From NCBI GenBank assembly GCA_965224275.1, contig CBDCYR010000015.1:1-64000 (forward strand): 64,000 bases of DNA, written 5' to 3'. Within the stretch, counting starts at the first letter, position 1. Every line of letters starts with the position of its first letter. The notes under the pieces are model-generated. The model saw nothing but the letters and a program-made list of their open reading frames with translations. It did no database searches and had not been told where the DNA came from. Origin of the DNA: CAUZWH01 sp965224275 (GTDB taxonomy: Bacteria; Pseudomonadota; Alphaproteobacteria; SHVV01). This document shows positions 52,811-61,481 of this stretch, in pieces. The translations under genes were made by a program, and so were the position numbers.

Positions 52811-54913
52811 GTGGCCCGAGGGCTTTCGCGCGATCAAATTGGCGTCACCGGGGAGATGGTGGAAACGTTCGGCGACGCCGTATTCGACCTCAGTCACAAT
52901 CACCAGATTCGCGTCGGCGATCCGATCCGCGAGCTCAATTTCGACGAGATCGAGCGGCAACGCGCGAACCTCGGACTCAGCGATGCCGAGATTGCGACCC
53001 GCATCGGGTTGACCCGAAATCAGGTTCTCTACATCCGCACAATTATGGAGCGGCGCCGCTTTCGCACGGGTCACTACCAGCGCCTGCTTGATCTCGGCGG
53101 CGGTAAACGATTCCGCAACGAACGATTTACGCGGCACGAGGAGCGCTTCACTTTTAGCGATGCTGCGCTCGATCTACGCGCGGCGATGCGGTTCGATCCG
53201 TCGCTCGTCAAACGATACATCAGCGAAGGCTGGTGGCACGACGACACCCTGGCGAAATGGCTGGAGCAACGTGCCACGGGCGCGCCCGATCGGCCGGCAA
53301 TCCGCACCGCCGATAGAACCATTAGCTATGGTGAGCTTGCCGAAAGCGTATCCCAGCTTATGGCGGGACTACATGGACTCGGGATTCGCAAGGGCGATGT
53401 CGTCGCGGTTCAGCTACCCAACGTGCCGGAATTCCTCGTGAGCTTTTTGGCGATCACCGGGATCGGTGGGGTCATGTCGACCCTTCATATGCCCTATCGC
53501 GCGGCCGAAATCGAAACGCTGCTGGCCCACTGCAGCGCTCGCGCCGTTATCTGTCTGAGCGAAATTGGGGATTGGGCCGCCGGCGAGCTCATGGTCGATT
53601 TGCGAGATAAGCTCCCGCTCCTTGAGCACGTGATCACGTTGCGTGATCCGCCAAGTGATCCGCCAAGTGATCCGCCAAGTGATCCGCCAAGTGATCCGCC
53701 AAGTGATCCGCCAAGTGATCCGCCAAGTGATCCGCCAAGTGATCCGCCAAGTGATCCGCCAAGTGATCCGCCAAGTGATCCGCCAAGTGATCCGCCGAGC
53801 GGTGCGCTGGCGTTCAACGACCTTGCGGTGAGCGACGCTGAGCCAGAGCACCAAACGCCGGTCGCTTCAGATCCGTTCCTCCTGCTCTACACGTCGGGCA
53901 CCACAGCCGCCCCCAAGGGCGTTCCGCTTAGCTATCACAACATGCTCGGCAATGCGCGAGTCGGCGTGCCCGAACATCACTTGGCCGCTGATGACATCAT
54001 CCTCTCGGCGGCGCCGTTCTCGCATCTGTTTGGACTCTACAGTTTTCACCTGGCGCTGTGTGCCGGCGCTTGCAGTCTATTACTGCCGGCGTTTTCACCG
54101 CCTGCTCTGGCCGAAACCATTGACCGCGGACGGCCGACGGCATTGTTCACGGCGCCCGCGCACATTGCCGCGTGCCTCGGCGCGGGGTTGTTTGAGACAA
54201 CGGATTTGCGGTCGCTGAAACTCGCGGTCGTATCAGGCAGTGCGTTGCCGGCCGCACTTGCCCGCGATTTCGATGCGCGCCTGACGAATGGGTGTGTTTC
54301 ACAATTGTGGGGAATGACCGAAACCCAGGCCGGCCTCTACACCCGGCCCGACGATCCCCTCGACGTTGCTGCAACTAGCGCAGGTCGACCGAGCCCTGGC
54401 ACCGAGGTGCGAACCGTCGACGAGAATGGGCAGGCGCAATCGTCCGGAGACGAGGGAGAGTTGCAGGTCCGCGGGGCGCTTTTATTCCCGGGTTACCTCA
54501 ACAACCCGTCAGCTAACCGCGCGGCGTTTGCCGAGGGCACATGGTTTCGCACCGGCGATCTCGCGATCGTTGACGAATCGGGCAATGTATCAATCACGGG
54601 CCGGCTCAAGGACATCATCAATCGCGGTGGCGTTAAATACAATCCGATCGACATTGAGGATCTGCTCAACAGCCACCCCAAAATTCTGCAAGCGGCGATT
54701 GTTCCGGTCCCGGACGACGTGCTTGGTGAACGCGCATGCTGTTTCGTGACAGTGGCCTCGCCGCAGGTCGAGACCACGCTGGAAGAGCTCTGCGCTTATC
54801 TGCTGGCAAACAATATCGCCAAGAACAAACTGCCCGAGTTCCTCGAAGTGGTTGGCGAGATGCCGATGACCCCGACGCGTAAAATCATCAAGGGACGCTT
54901 AAAGCGGGCGTAA
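52811..54913 (+). CDS. Acyl-CoA ligase with an extra N-terminal domain and DPPS repeat
   Basis: A 700-residue protein starting with GTG. Residues 1-115 are not part of ANL ligases: they contain LNFDEIERQRANLGLSDAEI and a helix-turn-helix-like TRIGLTRNQVLYIRTIMERR. The ligase follows from MRFDPSLVKRYISEGWW: P-loop LLLYTSGTTAAPKGV, WGMTETQAGLYTR, GDLAIVDESG, and the catalytic lysine in TPTRKIIKGRL. Between N-terminal subdomain strands, residues 279-330 are thirteen DPPS units. The substrate is unknown. The gene follows the QueG-like gene by three bases. Confidence 0.82.
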   Translation: MARGLSRDQIGVTGEMVETFGDAVFDLSHNHQIRVGDPIRELNFDEIERQRANLGLSDAEIATRIGLTRNQVLYIRTIMERRRFRTGHYQRLLDLGGGKRFRNERFTRHEERFTFSDAALDLRAAMRFDPSLVKRYISEGWWHDDTLAKWLEQRATGAPDRPAIRTADRTISYGELAESVSQLMAGLHGLGIRKGDVVAVQLPNVPEFLVSFLAITGIGGVMSTLHMPYRAAEIETLLAHCSARAVICLSEIGDWAAGELMVDLRDKLPLLEHVITLRDPPSDPPSDPPSDPPSDPPSDPPSDPPSDPPSDPPSDPPSDPPSDPPSDPPSGALAFNDLAVSDAEPEHQTPVASDPFLLLYTSGTTAAPKGVPLSYHNMLGNARVGVPEHHLAADDIILSAAPFSHLFGLYSFHLALCAGACSLLLPAFSPPALAETIDRGRPTALFTAPAHIAACLGAGLFETTDLRSLKLAVVSGSALPAALARDFDARLTNGCVSQLWGMTETQAGLYTRPDDPLDVAATSAGRPSPGTEVRTVDENGQAQSSGDEGELQVRGALLFPGYLNNPSANRAAFAEGTWFRTGDLAIVDESGNVSITGRLKDIINRGGVKYNPIDIEDLLNSHPKILQAAIVPVPDDVLGERACCFVTVASPQVETTLEELCAYLLANNIAKNKLPEFLEVVGEMPMTPTRKIIKGRLKRA
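53645..53800 (+). repeat. 12-base minisatellite, 13 units, coding DPPS
   Basis: The unit GATCCGCCAAGT repeats 12 times and ends with one variant GATCCGCCGAGC. It keeps the reading frame, so unit number can change without stopping translation. The homogeneity shows recent expansion by slippage. Confidence 0.95.
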
Positions 54914-54948
54914 TAGGCGCGGTGCTGGGTCAGCGACCGAACGGGCCG

Positions 54949-55380
54949 TCAATCGGTAAATCGAGTCTTTATCTCGTCGGGTATTTCCACCGCCTTCATA
55001 CCTTTCTCGGACTCCGGCACCGGCACGACGAGTGCGCGGCGCTCGAAGCCGGACAGGGCGGGCCGTTCATCGCGATGCACGATCTCATGTTTGACGAGAA
55101 ACGTGCGCCGCGCCCATTCGTCGATCCTCGAGCGTATCTCAAGTTCATCGCCCAATTTGCAAGGGTTTCGATAAGTTGCGCCGGTTTCTAGCAGCGGCAT
55201 GCCACCGATCCCGAAGTCACGCTTGAGCTCGTTATATGACAAACCATTGGCGCTGAATAAACGCTCGGTCGCCTGATCGAACCATGTGTAGAAATGAGGA
55301 TAGAAAACGATCCCGGCAGCGTCGCAATGCGCCCATTCGACCGTTCGCGTGGAAATATGAACCTTAATGCGACTACTCAT
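54949..55380 (-). CDS. 4-hydroxybenzoyl-CoA thioesterase-like (YbgC/FcbC) protein
   Basis: A 143-residue hotdog thioesterase. The catalytic Asp is in VEWAHCDAAGIVFYPHFYTW, the hallmark of YbgC/FcbC enzymes. It ends in VEIPDEIKTRF. The ATG at 55380 overlaps the stop of the SIMPL gene by eight bases. It converges with the ligase gene. It could release an aromatic acid from CoA in the same pathways; the acyl group is not known. Confidence 0.88.
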   Translation of the reverse strand: MSSRIKVHISTRTVEWAHCDAAGIVFYPHFYTWFDQATERLFSANGLSYNELKRDFGIGGMPLLETGATYRNPCKLGDELEIRSRIDEWARRTFLVKHEIVHRDERPALSGFERRALVVPVPESEKGMKAVEIPDEIKTRFTD

Positions 55381-56143
55381 CGATAATGGCGAAACGCATT
55401 GTGATGTGGGCGCGCACTTCAAGCGTCCCCACGGCGATAGGGACCGCTGCGCCCGCCTTAAGCATCGACGCTTCGGCGCGCAACGGCCGCGGCAGTGATA
55501 TCCCGGCTTCGATAATTTCCAACACGTCGCCCAACGCCACGCCTGCTTCATTCGCGTAAAGGGTCGCTTTCGCCCGAGCATCCGAAATTGCGCCACGACG
55601 GGCGTCGTTTTGTAGCGAGTTACGGTCGCTCAAGCCGAAACGTATACCCCGAATCTGGTTCGCACCTACCGAAGTTAATTTATCAAGAACGTCACCTAAT
55701 TTATTGATATTACGAACTTTAATGGAGATATTGTTTGATACCTGGTAGCCAATGATTGTTGGTGCCTGGGCGTTGTTCCCGCGTTGTTGCTGGTGCTCAA
55801 AAATTGGCGTGAGCGAGAATCCGCTGGTCCGCACGTCACGATCGGGAATATCGAAATCGGCCACCAGCGCGAGAACGTTTCCAACCACGGCGTTGTTCTC
55901 AGCGAGCGCTTTCGTCGCCGTCGGCGCACGGGTCAGCGCGCCGGCTGAAACCTCTGCTAAATCCGGGACCGCACCGCTAATTCCCGTGCCCTGGACCGTA
56001 ATCGTGCGGCGCGGTTGATCGGCGGCTGCGACGCTCACCAGAACGAATGCAGAGGCCACTAATAACGAGGTTGTCAGGGCCATCGTCGGCGTGACCCTGA
56101 GCAGCGTGACACACAGGGCACGAATCATTTGGCTTACTTTCAT
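55373..56143 (-). CDS. SIMPL (DUF541) domain protein
   Basis: A 256-residue exported protein with a signal or anchor segment at residues 17-41 (ALTTSLLVASAFVLVSVAAA) and a SIMPL domain: RRTITVQGTGISGAVPDLA, IPDRDVRTSGFSLTPIFE, IIGYQVSNNISIKVRNI and DARAKATLYANEAGVALGD. Family members are periplasmic or surface proteins, some linked to oxidative stress. It is upstream of the thioesterase on the same strand. Confidence 0.88.
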   Translation of the reverse strand: MKVSQMIRALCVTLLRVTPTMALTTSLLVASAFVLVSVAAADQPRRTITVQGTGISGAVPDLAEVSAGALTRAPTATKALAENNAVVGNVLALVADFDIPDRDVRTSGFSLTPIFEHQQQRGNNAQAPTIIGYQVSNNISIKVRNINKLGDVLDKLTSVGANQIRGIRFGLSDRNSLQNDARRGAISDARAKATLYANEAGVALGDVLEIIEAGISLPRPLRAEASMLKAGAAVPIAVGTLEVRAHITMRFAIIDE

Positions 56144-56273
56144 CGTCAGGGCTCCTGAGGTGGTGTCGTCGGGCGCGTCGCTTTAGAGCATCATCACGGC
56201 GATGATGTGGCAACTGATGTTGTCGTCCGTAGCGGCTTTGGTCACTATGCCAGCGCCTTGAACGGAGCAACTT

Positions 56274-58640
56274 GTGTTAATTGGCAAAGCCTTAACTCGC
56301 GACGAGGACGTTCGATTGCTTCGCGGTCGGGGCAGCTACGTCGATGATATCGACCTGCCGGGTGCCGCTTACGCGGCCTTCGTCCACAGTCCGCATGCTC
56401 ACGCGCGGATAAAATCGGTCGACACGCAGACCGCGGAGGGCTTGCCCGGCGTCCTGGCCGTGCTCACGGACGCAGACTGGCAGGCCGATGAACTCGGCGT
56501 TCTTCCTGTCGTTCACCCCGTCGATTTCTATGATGGCCGGCCGATGAACCAAGCGCCGCGTCCGGTGTTTGCCAGAGATCGTGTGTGTTACGTCGGCGAC
56601 AACATCGCCTGTGTGGTCGCCGAGACCCGATTTCAGGCGATGGACGCGGCCGAAGCCGTCGTCATCGACTATGAACCGCTCCCGGTGATTGTTGATACCG
56701 GCCGGGCTCTCGAAGCCGATGCCAACCTGGTTCACCAACAGTTCGGCACGAACGAGGCACAAGAGTGGCGTCTCGGCGATCAAGAGAAAACCGCGCGAGC
56801 AATCGAAGCGGCGCATCATGTCACTGAACTGACACTCATTAGCAATCGTGTCGCTGGTGCGGCGATGGAGAATCGTAGCTACGCCGGCAATTACGACCCG
56901 GTTACCGACCGCTACACGTTGTATGCGGCCGGGCAAATGCCGCACTGGTACCGCCAATGGATCGCCCGCGACGCCCTGTTCATTCCCGAACACAAGGTGC
57001 GGGTGATCGTGCCCGACGTCGGCGGCGGCTTCGGCCCAAAGGCATTCTTCTATATGGAGATGCCGGTAATCCTATGGGCGGCAAAGCGGCTCGGACGCCC
57101 GGTGCGATGGGTGGCGCAGCGCACCGAGAGTTTCGCAACCGATACCCACGGTCGTGACCACGTTACCCGCGCGAAAATGGCCTTCGATCCCGATGGGCGG
57201 GTGCTTGCTCTCCAGGTTGAGACGACCGCCTGCCTCGGCGGGTACCACAATCCGTTCGCCGCCGGCATCGCCTGTATGTTCTATCCGGGCACGCTCACCG
57301 GCCTATACAAAACGCCCGCTGCCTATGCCAGCGTGCGGGGAGTTTATACCAACACCGCTCCGGTCGACGCGTATCGCGGATCAGGCCGCCCCGAAGCGAC
57401 CTTCGTGAACGAGCGCCTGTTTGAAAACGGCGCCCGCGAACTCGGCATCGATCCGCTCGAGATGCGCCGCCGTAACTACGTCCAAAGTGGCGATTATCCG
57501 TATAAGACGGCGCTTGGGCGGACTTGGGATTCGGGTGACCCGCCGGGATTGCACGACAAGCTCGTGCGCTTGAGCGGGTATGAAGGGTTGCGCCAAGAGC
57601 AGGCCCAATTGCGCGAGCAGGGCATAAGAATGGGCATCGGCTCGGCGGCCTTTGTCGAGACCTCCGGCGCCGGACCAAGCCGCCGCAACGCCGCCATGAA
57701 GCACTGGACGGGCGGATTCGAAACGGCACTTATCCGGGTGCATTCAGACGCTAAAGTTACGGTTTTCACCGGCAGCCACTCACAGGGCCAGGGCCACGAC
57801 ATCACCTTTCGACAGATTGCGGCCGATACGCTTGGTCTGGCGCTAAACGACATCGACTATGTTGAAGGGGACACCGATCGCATCCCGGCGGGTTGCGGGA
57901 CCTGGGCATCGCGCTCGCTGTCAACAGGTGGCATGGCGATCGTTGAAGCCGGCCAGCGAGTTATCAAGAAGGCGACCCGGCTGGCCGGGCACTTGTTGGA
58001 GTGCGCGGCAGAAGATCTCGAATACGACGCCGGTATATTCACCGTTCGCGGCACCGATCGTAGGATCTCATTCAAGGACATCGCAGCGATGGCCTACACC
58101 GGTTACGACTATCCGGATGGTTTCGAACTCGGCCTCGAGGAAACCGTGTTCTTTGATCCGATTGACGTCAATTTCCCGACCGGGATCCATTTGGCGACGA
58201 TCATCATCGACGAAGAGACCGGTCGTGTGACCTTAACCCGCTACTACACGGTCGACGATTGTGGCCGCATCATCAATCCGATGATTGTAGAGGGTCAGGT
58301 TCATGGTGGTCTGGGCCAGGGGATCGGTCAGGCAATGGTCGAACAAATCGTTTATGACAGTGAGTCCGGTCAACTCATTACCGGCTCCTTCATGGATTAC
58401 GGGATGCCAAGAGCACCCGACCTCCCAAGCTTCGAGACCGATTTCCAGGAGACGCCCAACCCGAATAACGTGCTGGGGGTCAAGGGTGGTTCGGAAACCG
58501 GAACGATTGGGCCGCCAGCGGCGATCGGCAACGCTATAGTTGATGCGCTTTGGGATCTCGGCGTGCGGCACGTCGAAATGCCTTACACGCCAGCAAACGT
58601 CAGTCGGGCCATCGAGCAGGCCGCATGTGAGGACAGCTAA
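56274..58640 (+). CDS. Xanthine dehydrogenase family molybdopterin-binding subunit (CoxL form II-like)
   Basis: A 788-residue large subunit of the molybdenum hydroxylase family. It begins at a GTG with GGAGC upstream, and GKALTRDEDVRLLRGRGSY. Motifs include VPDVGGGFGPKAF, the active-site loop VDAYRGSGRPEAT (form II type, not the AYRCSFR of true CO dehydrogenase), GSHSQGQGHDITFRQIA and the catalytic Glu in KGGSETGTIGPP. No FAD or [2Fe-2S] subunit gene is next to it, which is unusual. A hydratase gene follows with overlapping stop and start (TAATG). It probably hydroxylates an aromatic or heterocyclic substrate. Confidence 0.9.
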   Translation: MLIGKALTRDEDVRLLRGRGSYVDDIDLPGAAYAAFVHSPHAHARIKSVDTQTAEGLPGVLAVLTDADWQADELGVLPVVHPVDFYDGRPMNQAPRPVFARDRVCYVGDNIACVVAETRFQAMDAAEAVVIDYEPLPVIVDTGRALEADANLVHQQFGTNEAQEWRLGDQEKTARAIEAAHHVTELTLISNRVAGAAMENRSYAGNYDPVTDRYTLYAAGQMPHWYRQWIARDALFIPEHKVRVIVPDVGGGFGPKAFFYMEMPVILWAAKRLGRPVRWVAQRTESFATDTHGRDHVTRAKMAFDPDGRVLALQVETTACLGGYHNPFAAGIACMFYPGTLTGLYKTPAAYASVRGVYTNTAPVDAYRGSGRPEATFVNERLFENGARELGIDPLEMRRRNYVQSGDYPYKTALGRTWDSGDPPGLHDKLVRLSGYEGLRQEQAQLREQGIRMGIGSAAFVETSGAGPSRRNAAMKHWTGGFETALIRVHSDAKVTVFTGSHSQGQGHDITFRQIAADTLGLALNDIDYVEGDTDRIPAGCGTWASRSLSTGGMAIVEAGQRVIKKATRLAGHLLECAAEDLEYDAGIFTVRGTDRRISFKDIAAMAYTGYDYPDGFELGLEETVFFDPIDVNFPTGIHLATIIIDEETGRVTLTRYYTVDDCGRIINPMIVEGQVHGGLGQGIGQAMVEQIVYDSESGQLITGSFMDYGMPRAPDLPSFETDFQETPNPNNVLGVKGGSETGTIGPPAAIGNAIVDALWDLGVRHVEMPYTPANVSRAIEQAACEDS

Positions 58641-59428
58641 TGGCACCATTTCCGACATCCCGCAAAGCAGCTGCCTATCTCTTTGCGGCGCTGCGCCAGC
58701 GTAAAGCCTTGGAGGAGCTACCCCCGACCTGCCGGCCGCAGTCTGTGATCGAGGCTTATGAAATTCAGGATCATTTCGTCGAGATGATCGGATCGCCGAT
58801 CGGCTACAAGATCGCCTTTACCAACCGCGATATTCAGCAGCGTCTTGGCGTCGTCGAGCCCGCCGCCGGCCGTTTGATCGAGGGGCGCGTATTTGACAGC
58901 CCGGCTTCGGTCGATGTGTCGCGGCTGTTTCGCATCGGCATCGAAAGCGAATTTGCCTTCCGCATGGGGCGCGATTTGCCCGGTACGGCGGCCCCGTATT
59001 CGCGTGACGCGGTCGTCGAGGCCGTCGACACGTTGATTCCCGCAATCGAGATCGTCGATACCCGATACGTCGACTGGGCCACATGCGGGGCCCTTCAGGC
59101 TATTGCCGACAACGTCTTCGGGAGTCACTGGGTCGGCGGCAACCCAATCGCCGAATGGCGCGATATTGACCTGGCCTCGGCAGAGGTTGTTGCTCGCCTG
59201 AATGGTGAGGAAGCCGCGCGTGGTAGCGGTGCCAACGTTCTCGATCATCCGCTCGATGCGTTGACATGGCTCGCCAACGACCTCGCCAGCCGTGGCCTCG
59301 GTCTACGTCATGGGCAGATCGTTACGACTGGAAGTTGCACCAATATCGTCATGGCGCGTGGCGGTGACACTGCGACTGCTGATTTCGGCGATCTCGGCCA
59401 AGTCTCCGTTACGCTCGCGGCGTCCTAG
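58640..59428 (+). CDS. 2-oxopent-4-enoate hydratase/fumarylacetoacetase-like family protein
   Basis: A 262-residue protein of the hydratase/decarboxylase (MhpD-like) group that acts on meta-cleavage products. It contains SPIGYKIAFTNRDIQQRLGV, metal-binding GIESEFAFRMGRDL, IPAIEIVDTRYVDW and LRHGQIVTTGSCTNI. It overlaps the CoxL-like stop by one base, so the two are translationally coupled. Its own stop overlaps that of the convergent EamA gene and lies in a palindrome. Confidence 0.86.
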   Translation: MAPFPTSRKAAAYLFAALRQRKALEELPPTCRPQSVIEAYEIQDHFVEMIGSPIGYKIAFTNRDIQQRLGVVEPAAGRLIEGRVFDSPASVDVSRLFRIGIESEFAFRMGRDLPGTAAPYSRDAVVEAVDTLIPAIEIVDTRYVDWATCGALQAIADNVFGSHWVGGNPIAEWRDIDLASAEVVARLNGEEAARGSGANVLDHPLDALTWLANDLASRGLGLRHGQIVTTGSCTNIVMARGGDTATADFGDLGQVSVTLAAS

Positions 59429-59445
59429 TGGATTTTATCCACTAG
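59425..59445. repeat. Palindrome CTAGTGGAT-N3-ATCCACTAG, copy 2
   Basis: A perfect 9-bp inverted repeat around TTT. It contains the stop codons of both convergent genes (plus 59426-59428, minus 59425-59427). The same arms are at 41648-41668. Confidence 0.8.
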
Positions 59446-60357
59446 GGTGCCGGCGGCAGCACGGCCGGCGTGGCCAGTTTCCGTTTTGTCTAACTGGGAT
59501 TCGCGATAGGCAATATACGTCGTGGCTCCGAGAATGATGGCACCGCCGGTTACCGCCCACAAGTCAGGGAGTTCATTAAATATCACCAGGCCGAGTAAGG
59601 CGGCCCAAATCAGGCGGGTGAACTCGAATGGCATCAGCATGGTCGTTTCGGCGAGGTGAATGGCTCGCGTAACGGCGTAGTGTCCGAGCTGGCCGACAGC
59701 GCCCATCAATAATAGCCAGACATACAGATCCGTGCTCGGCCATTGCCAGTAGGGCAGGGCCGGAAGCAGCGAGATCGGTGTCATAAACAGCACCATGTAG
59801 GCAACGATCGTCGTGGTCGATTCGGTGCGGGTCAGAACGCGGATGATGATCAGAATGCCGCCCCATATCGCGGACGATCCCAATGACAACAGTGCACCCG
59901 GATTGATGTCTCCAAACCCGGGACGAAGGATAATAATCGCGCCGACAAAACCGATCGCCAGCGCGAGCAGGCGCCGGCGGCGAATCTTCTCACCAAGAAT
60001 CAGTACACCGCCGACGGCGGTGAACAGCGGGCCGGTGAACGATATCGCTGAAATCACCGCGAGCGGCGCGAGATTTACGGCGGTGAAGAACAGCAGCATC
60101 GAGCCGGCTTGAAGAAAACTGCGTAACAAGTGCAATCCGATGCGGTCGGTCTTGAGCACTGCCGGGCCCAAGCGAATCAGCCAGGGCAACATAATTAGCA
60201 AGCCAACAAAATTGCGTAGGAAGGCGACTTGGAACTGATGCAATTCGACGGAATTGTGGCGGATCAGCGCCTGCATGCAGGTGAATGCGAGATTGGAGAT
60301 AACGATCCACGCGATCGCTTGATAGCTCGCGCTGATGGCTCGACGCTCGCTGGTCAT
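59425..60357 (-). CDS. EamA/DMT family transporter 1
   Basis: A 310-residue drug/metabolite transporter with ten predicted helices in two EamA halves. It has FLRNFVGLLIMLPWLI, FTGPLFTAVGGVLILGEKI in the first half and FEFTRLIWAALLGLVIFNEL in the second. It may export or import an amino acid or a catabolic metabolite. It lies just downstream of a second EamA gene on the same strand; nine bases separate them. Confidence 0.88.
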   Translation of the reverse strand: MTSERRAISASYQAIAWIVISNLAFTCMQALIRHNSVELHQFQVAFLRNFVGLLIMLPWLIRLGPAVLKTDRIGLHLLRSFLQAGSMLLFFTAVNLAPLAVISAISFTGPLFTAVGGVLILGEKIRRRRLLALAIGFVGAIIILRPGFGDINPGALLSLGSSAIWGGILIIIRVLTRTESTTTIVAYMVLFMTPISLLPALPYWQWPSTDLYVWLLLMGAVGQLGHYAVTRAIHLAETTMLMPFEFTRLIWAALLGLVIFNELPDLWAVTGGAIILGATTYIAYRESQLDKTETGHAGRAAAGTLVDKIH

Positions 60358-60366
60358 CGTAGAGGC

Positions 60367-61296
60367 CTACGCGGCTCGACCGAGAGTGCTGCCGCGGTGG
60401 GCAAAATAAATTCCCACCAGGACCACCAGGCCATAAAGCAGTTGTAGCGCGGTCATCGACTCGTCCAGCAAGATCCAGCCCAATATCGTGGCCAGCACCG
60501 GCGCGCCCAGGATCGCAACCACGTTGAAAGCAGCGGAAAGCTGGGCAAACGCGTAGGTGAACAACCCTTGCCCCACGACGTGCACGACGATCGCGTACCC
60601 CAACAGCAGGCCCCAGCCCAACATACTCTGGGGCAAGATAGTTTCGCCGAAGGCGATCGCGGCCATGAGCAACAGCGGAACCGGGATCGCCGTGTTCCAC
60701 GTAATCACCTTTAAAGTTGAAAAATGCCGCCGCAACAACCTCAGGCCCACGGCATAAACGGCGAACAGTACGGCAGACATAATGGCGAGGTAGTCGCCCA
60801 ATGCGAACGATCCGAACGCAGCGCTGCCGTGGCTGATGAGTAAAAACGAGCCCAGCATTGCGAGTACCAGGCCGATCAAGAATTGTGTACCAAACCGCTC
60901 GTTGAGGAAAAACCAAGCGCCGAGCGCCACGAATATTGGATTGGAATAGGCGATCAACATCGAGTTGACGACCGAGGTGTTGGCGATTGCGGCATGCCAC
61001 AGGATCATGTCGAACGCGAGCGCGACCGAAACCCAAAACAGCGTCCAATGCGCGGACCGTGGTGCAACCCGACGCTCATCTTTTTGACGCTGATTGCCGC
61101 GGCGCACCGAGATTTGGGCCCACGCCAGCAAAGGCAGGATCGAGAATGCAAAGCGCCAGAAAGCGGTGGCGATCGGGCCGGTCTCGCTAAAGCGCACCGC
61201 GATCGGCACCGCGCTGAAACACACCGTCGCGATAGCCAATGCCGCGAGGGCAAGGATACGACTTCGGGCCGCGCTGGAATCGGACTCGACCGTCAC
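60367..61296 (-). CDS. EamA/DMT family transporter 2
   Basis: A 309-residue transporter with ten predicted helices. Marks are FSAVPIAVRFSETGPIATAF, AYSNPIFVALGAWFFLNERF and GAPVLATILGWILLDESM. A GTG at 61296 starts the frame. Together with transporter 1 it may form a heterodimer, as some paired EamA proteins do; this is inference. It is divergent from the amidohydrolase gene. Confidence 0.86.
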   Translation of the reverse strand: MTVESDSSAARSRILALAALAIATVCFSAVPIAVRFSETGPIATAFWRFAFSILPLLAWAQISVRRGNQRQKDERRVAPRSAHWTLFWVSVALAFDMILWHAAIANTSVVNSMLIAYSNPIFVALGAWFFLNERFGTQFLIGLVLAMLGSFLLISHGSAAFGSFALGDYLAIMSAVLFAVYAVGLRLLRRHFSTLKVITWNTAIPVPLLLMAAIAFGETILPQSMLGWGLLLGYAIVVHVVGQGLFTYAFAQLSAAFNVVAILGAPVLATILGWILLDESMTALQLLYGLVVLVGIYFAHRGSTLGRAA

Positions 61297-61481
61297 TTAA
61301 TTTGCTGGATCTGGTGTAATGTGGGTGCGGCGCCAATGCCGCAAACCGGCAAACTAGAGCCATATGAGGGTGCGCGCCAGTCCGTCGATTTCTAGACTCG
61401 CAGCCCCGCCCGGTGCTAGCATCCGCCGCCGATGGGGAGGCCCTCAGGGGCCTATTTAAGACAGCTGTTAAGGAGAAGACC

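Noticed and set aside
53645..53800. Possible CRISPR array
   Set aside because: The unit is 12 bases with no spacers and lies in frame in a ligase gene; it is a minisatellite. No cas gene or spacer-repeat pattern is seen in the window.
59990..61048. 352-codon minus frame across both EamA genes
   Set aside because: It is out of phase with two intact membrane-transporter frames and is rich in Arg and His, as expected of a shadow frame.
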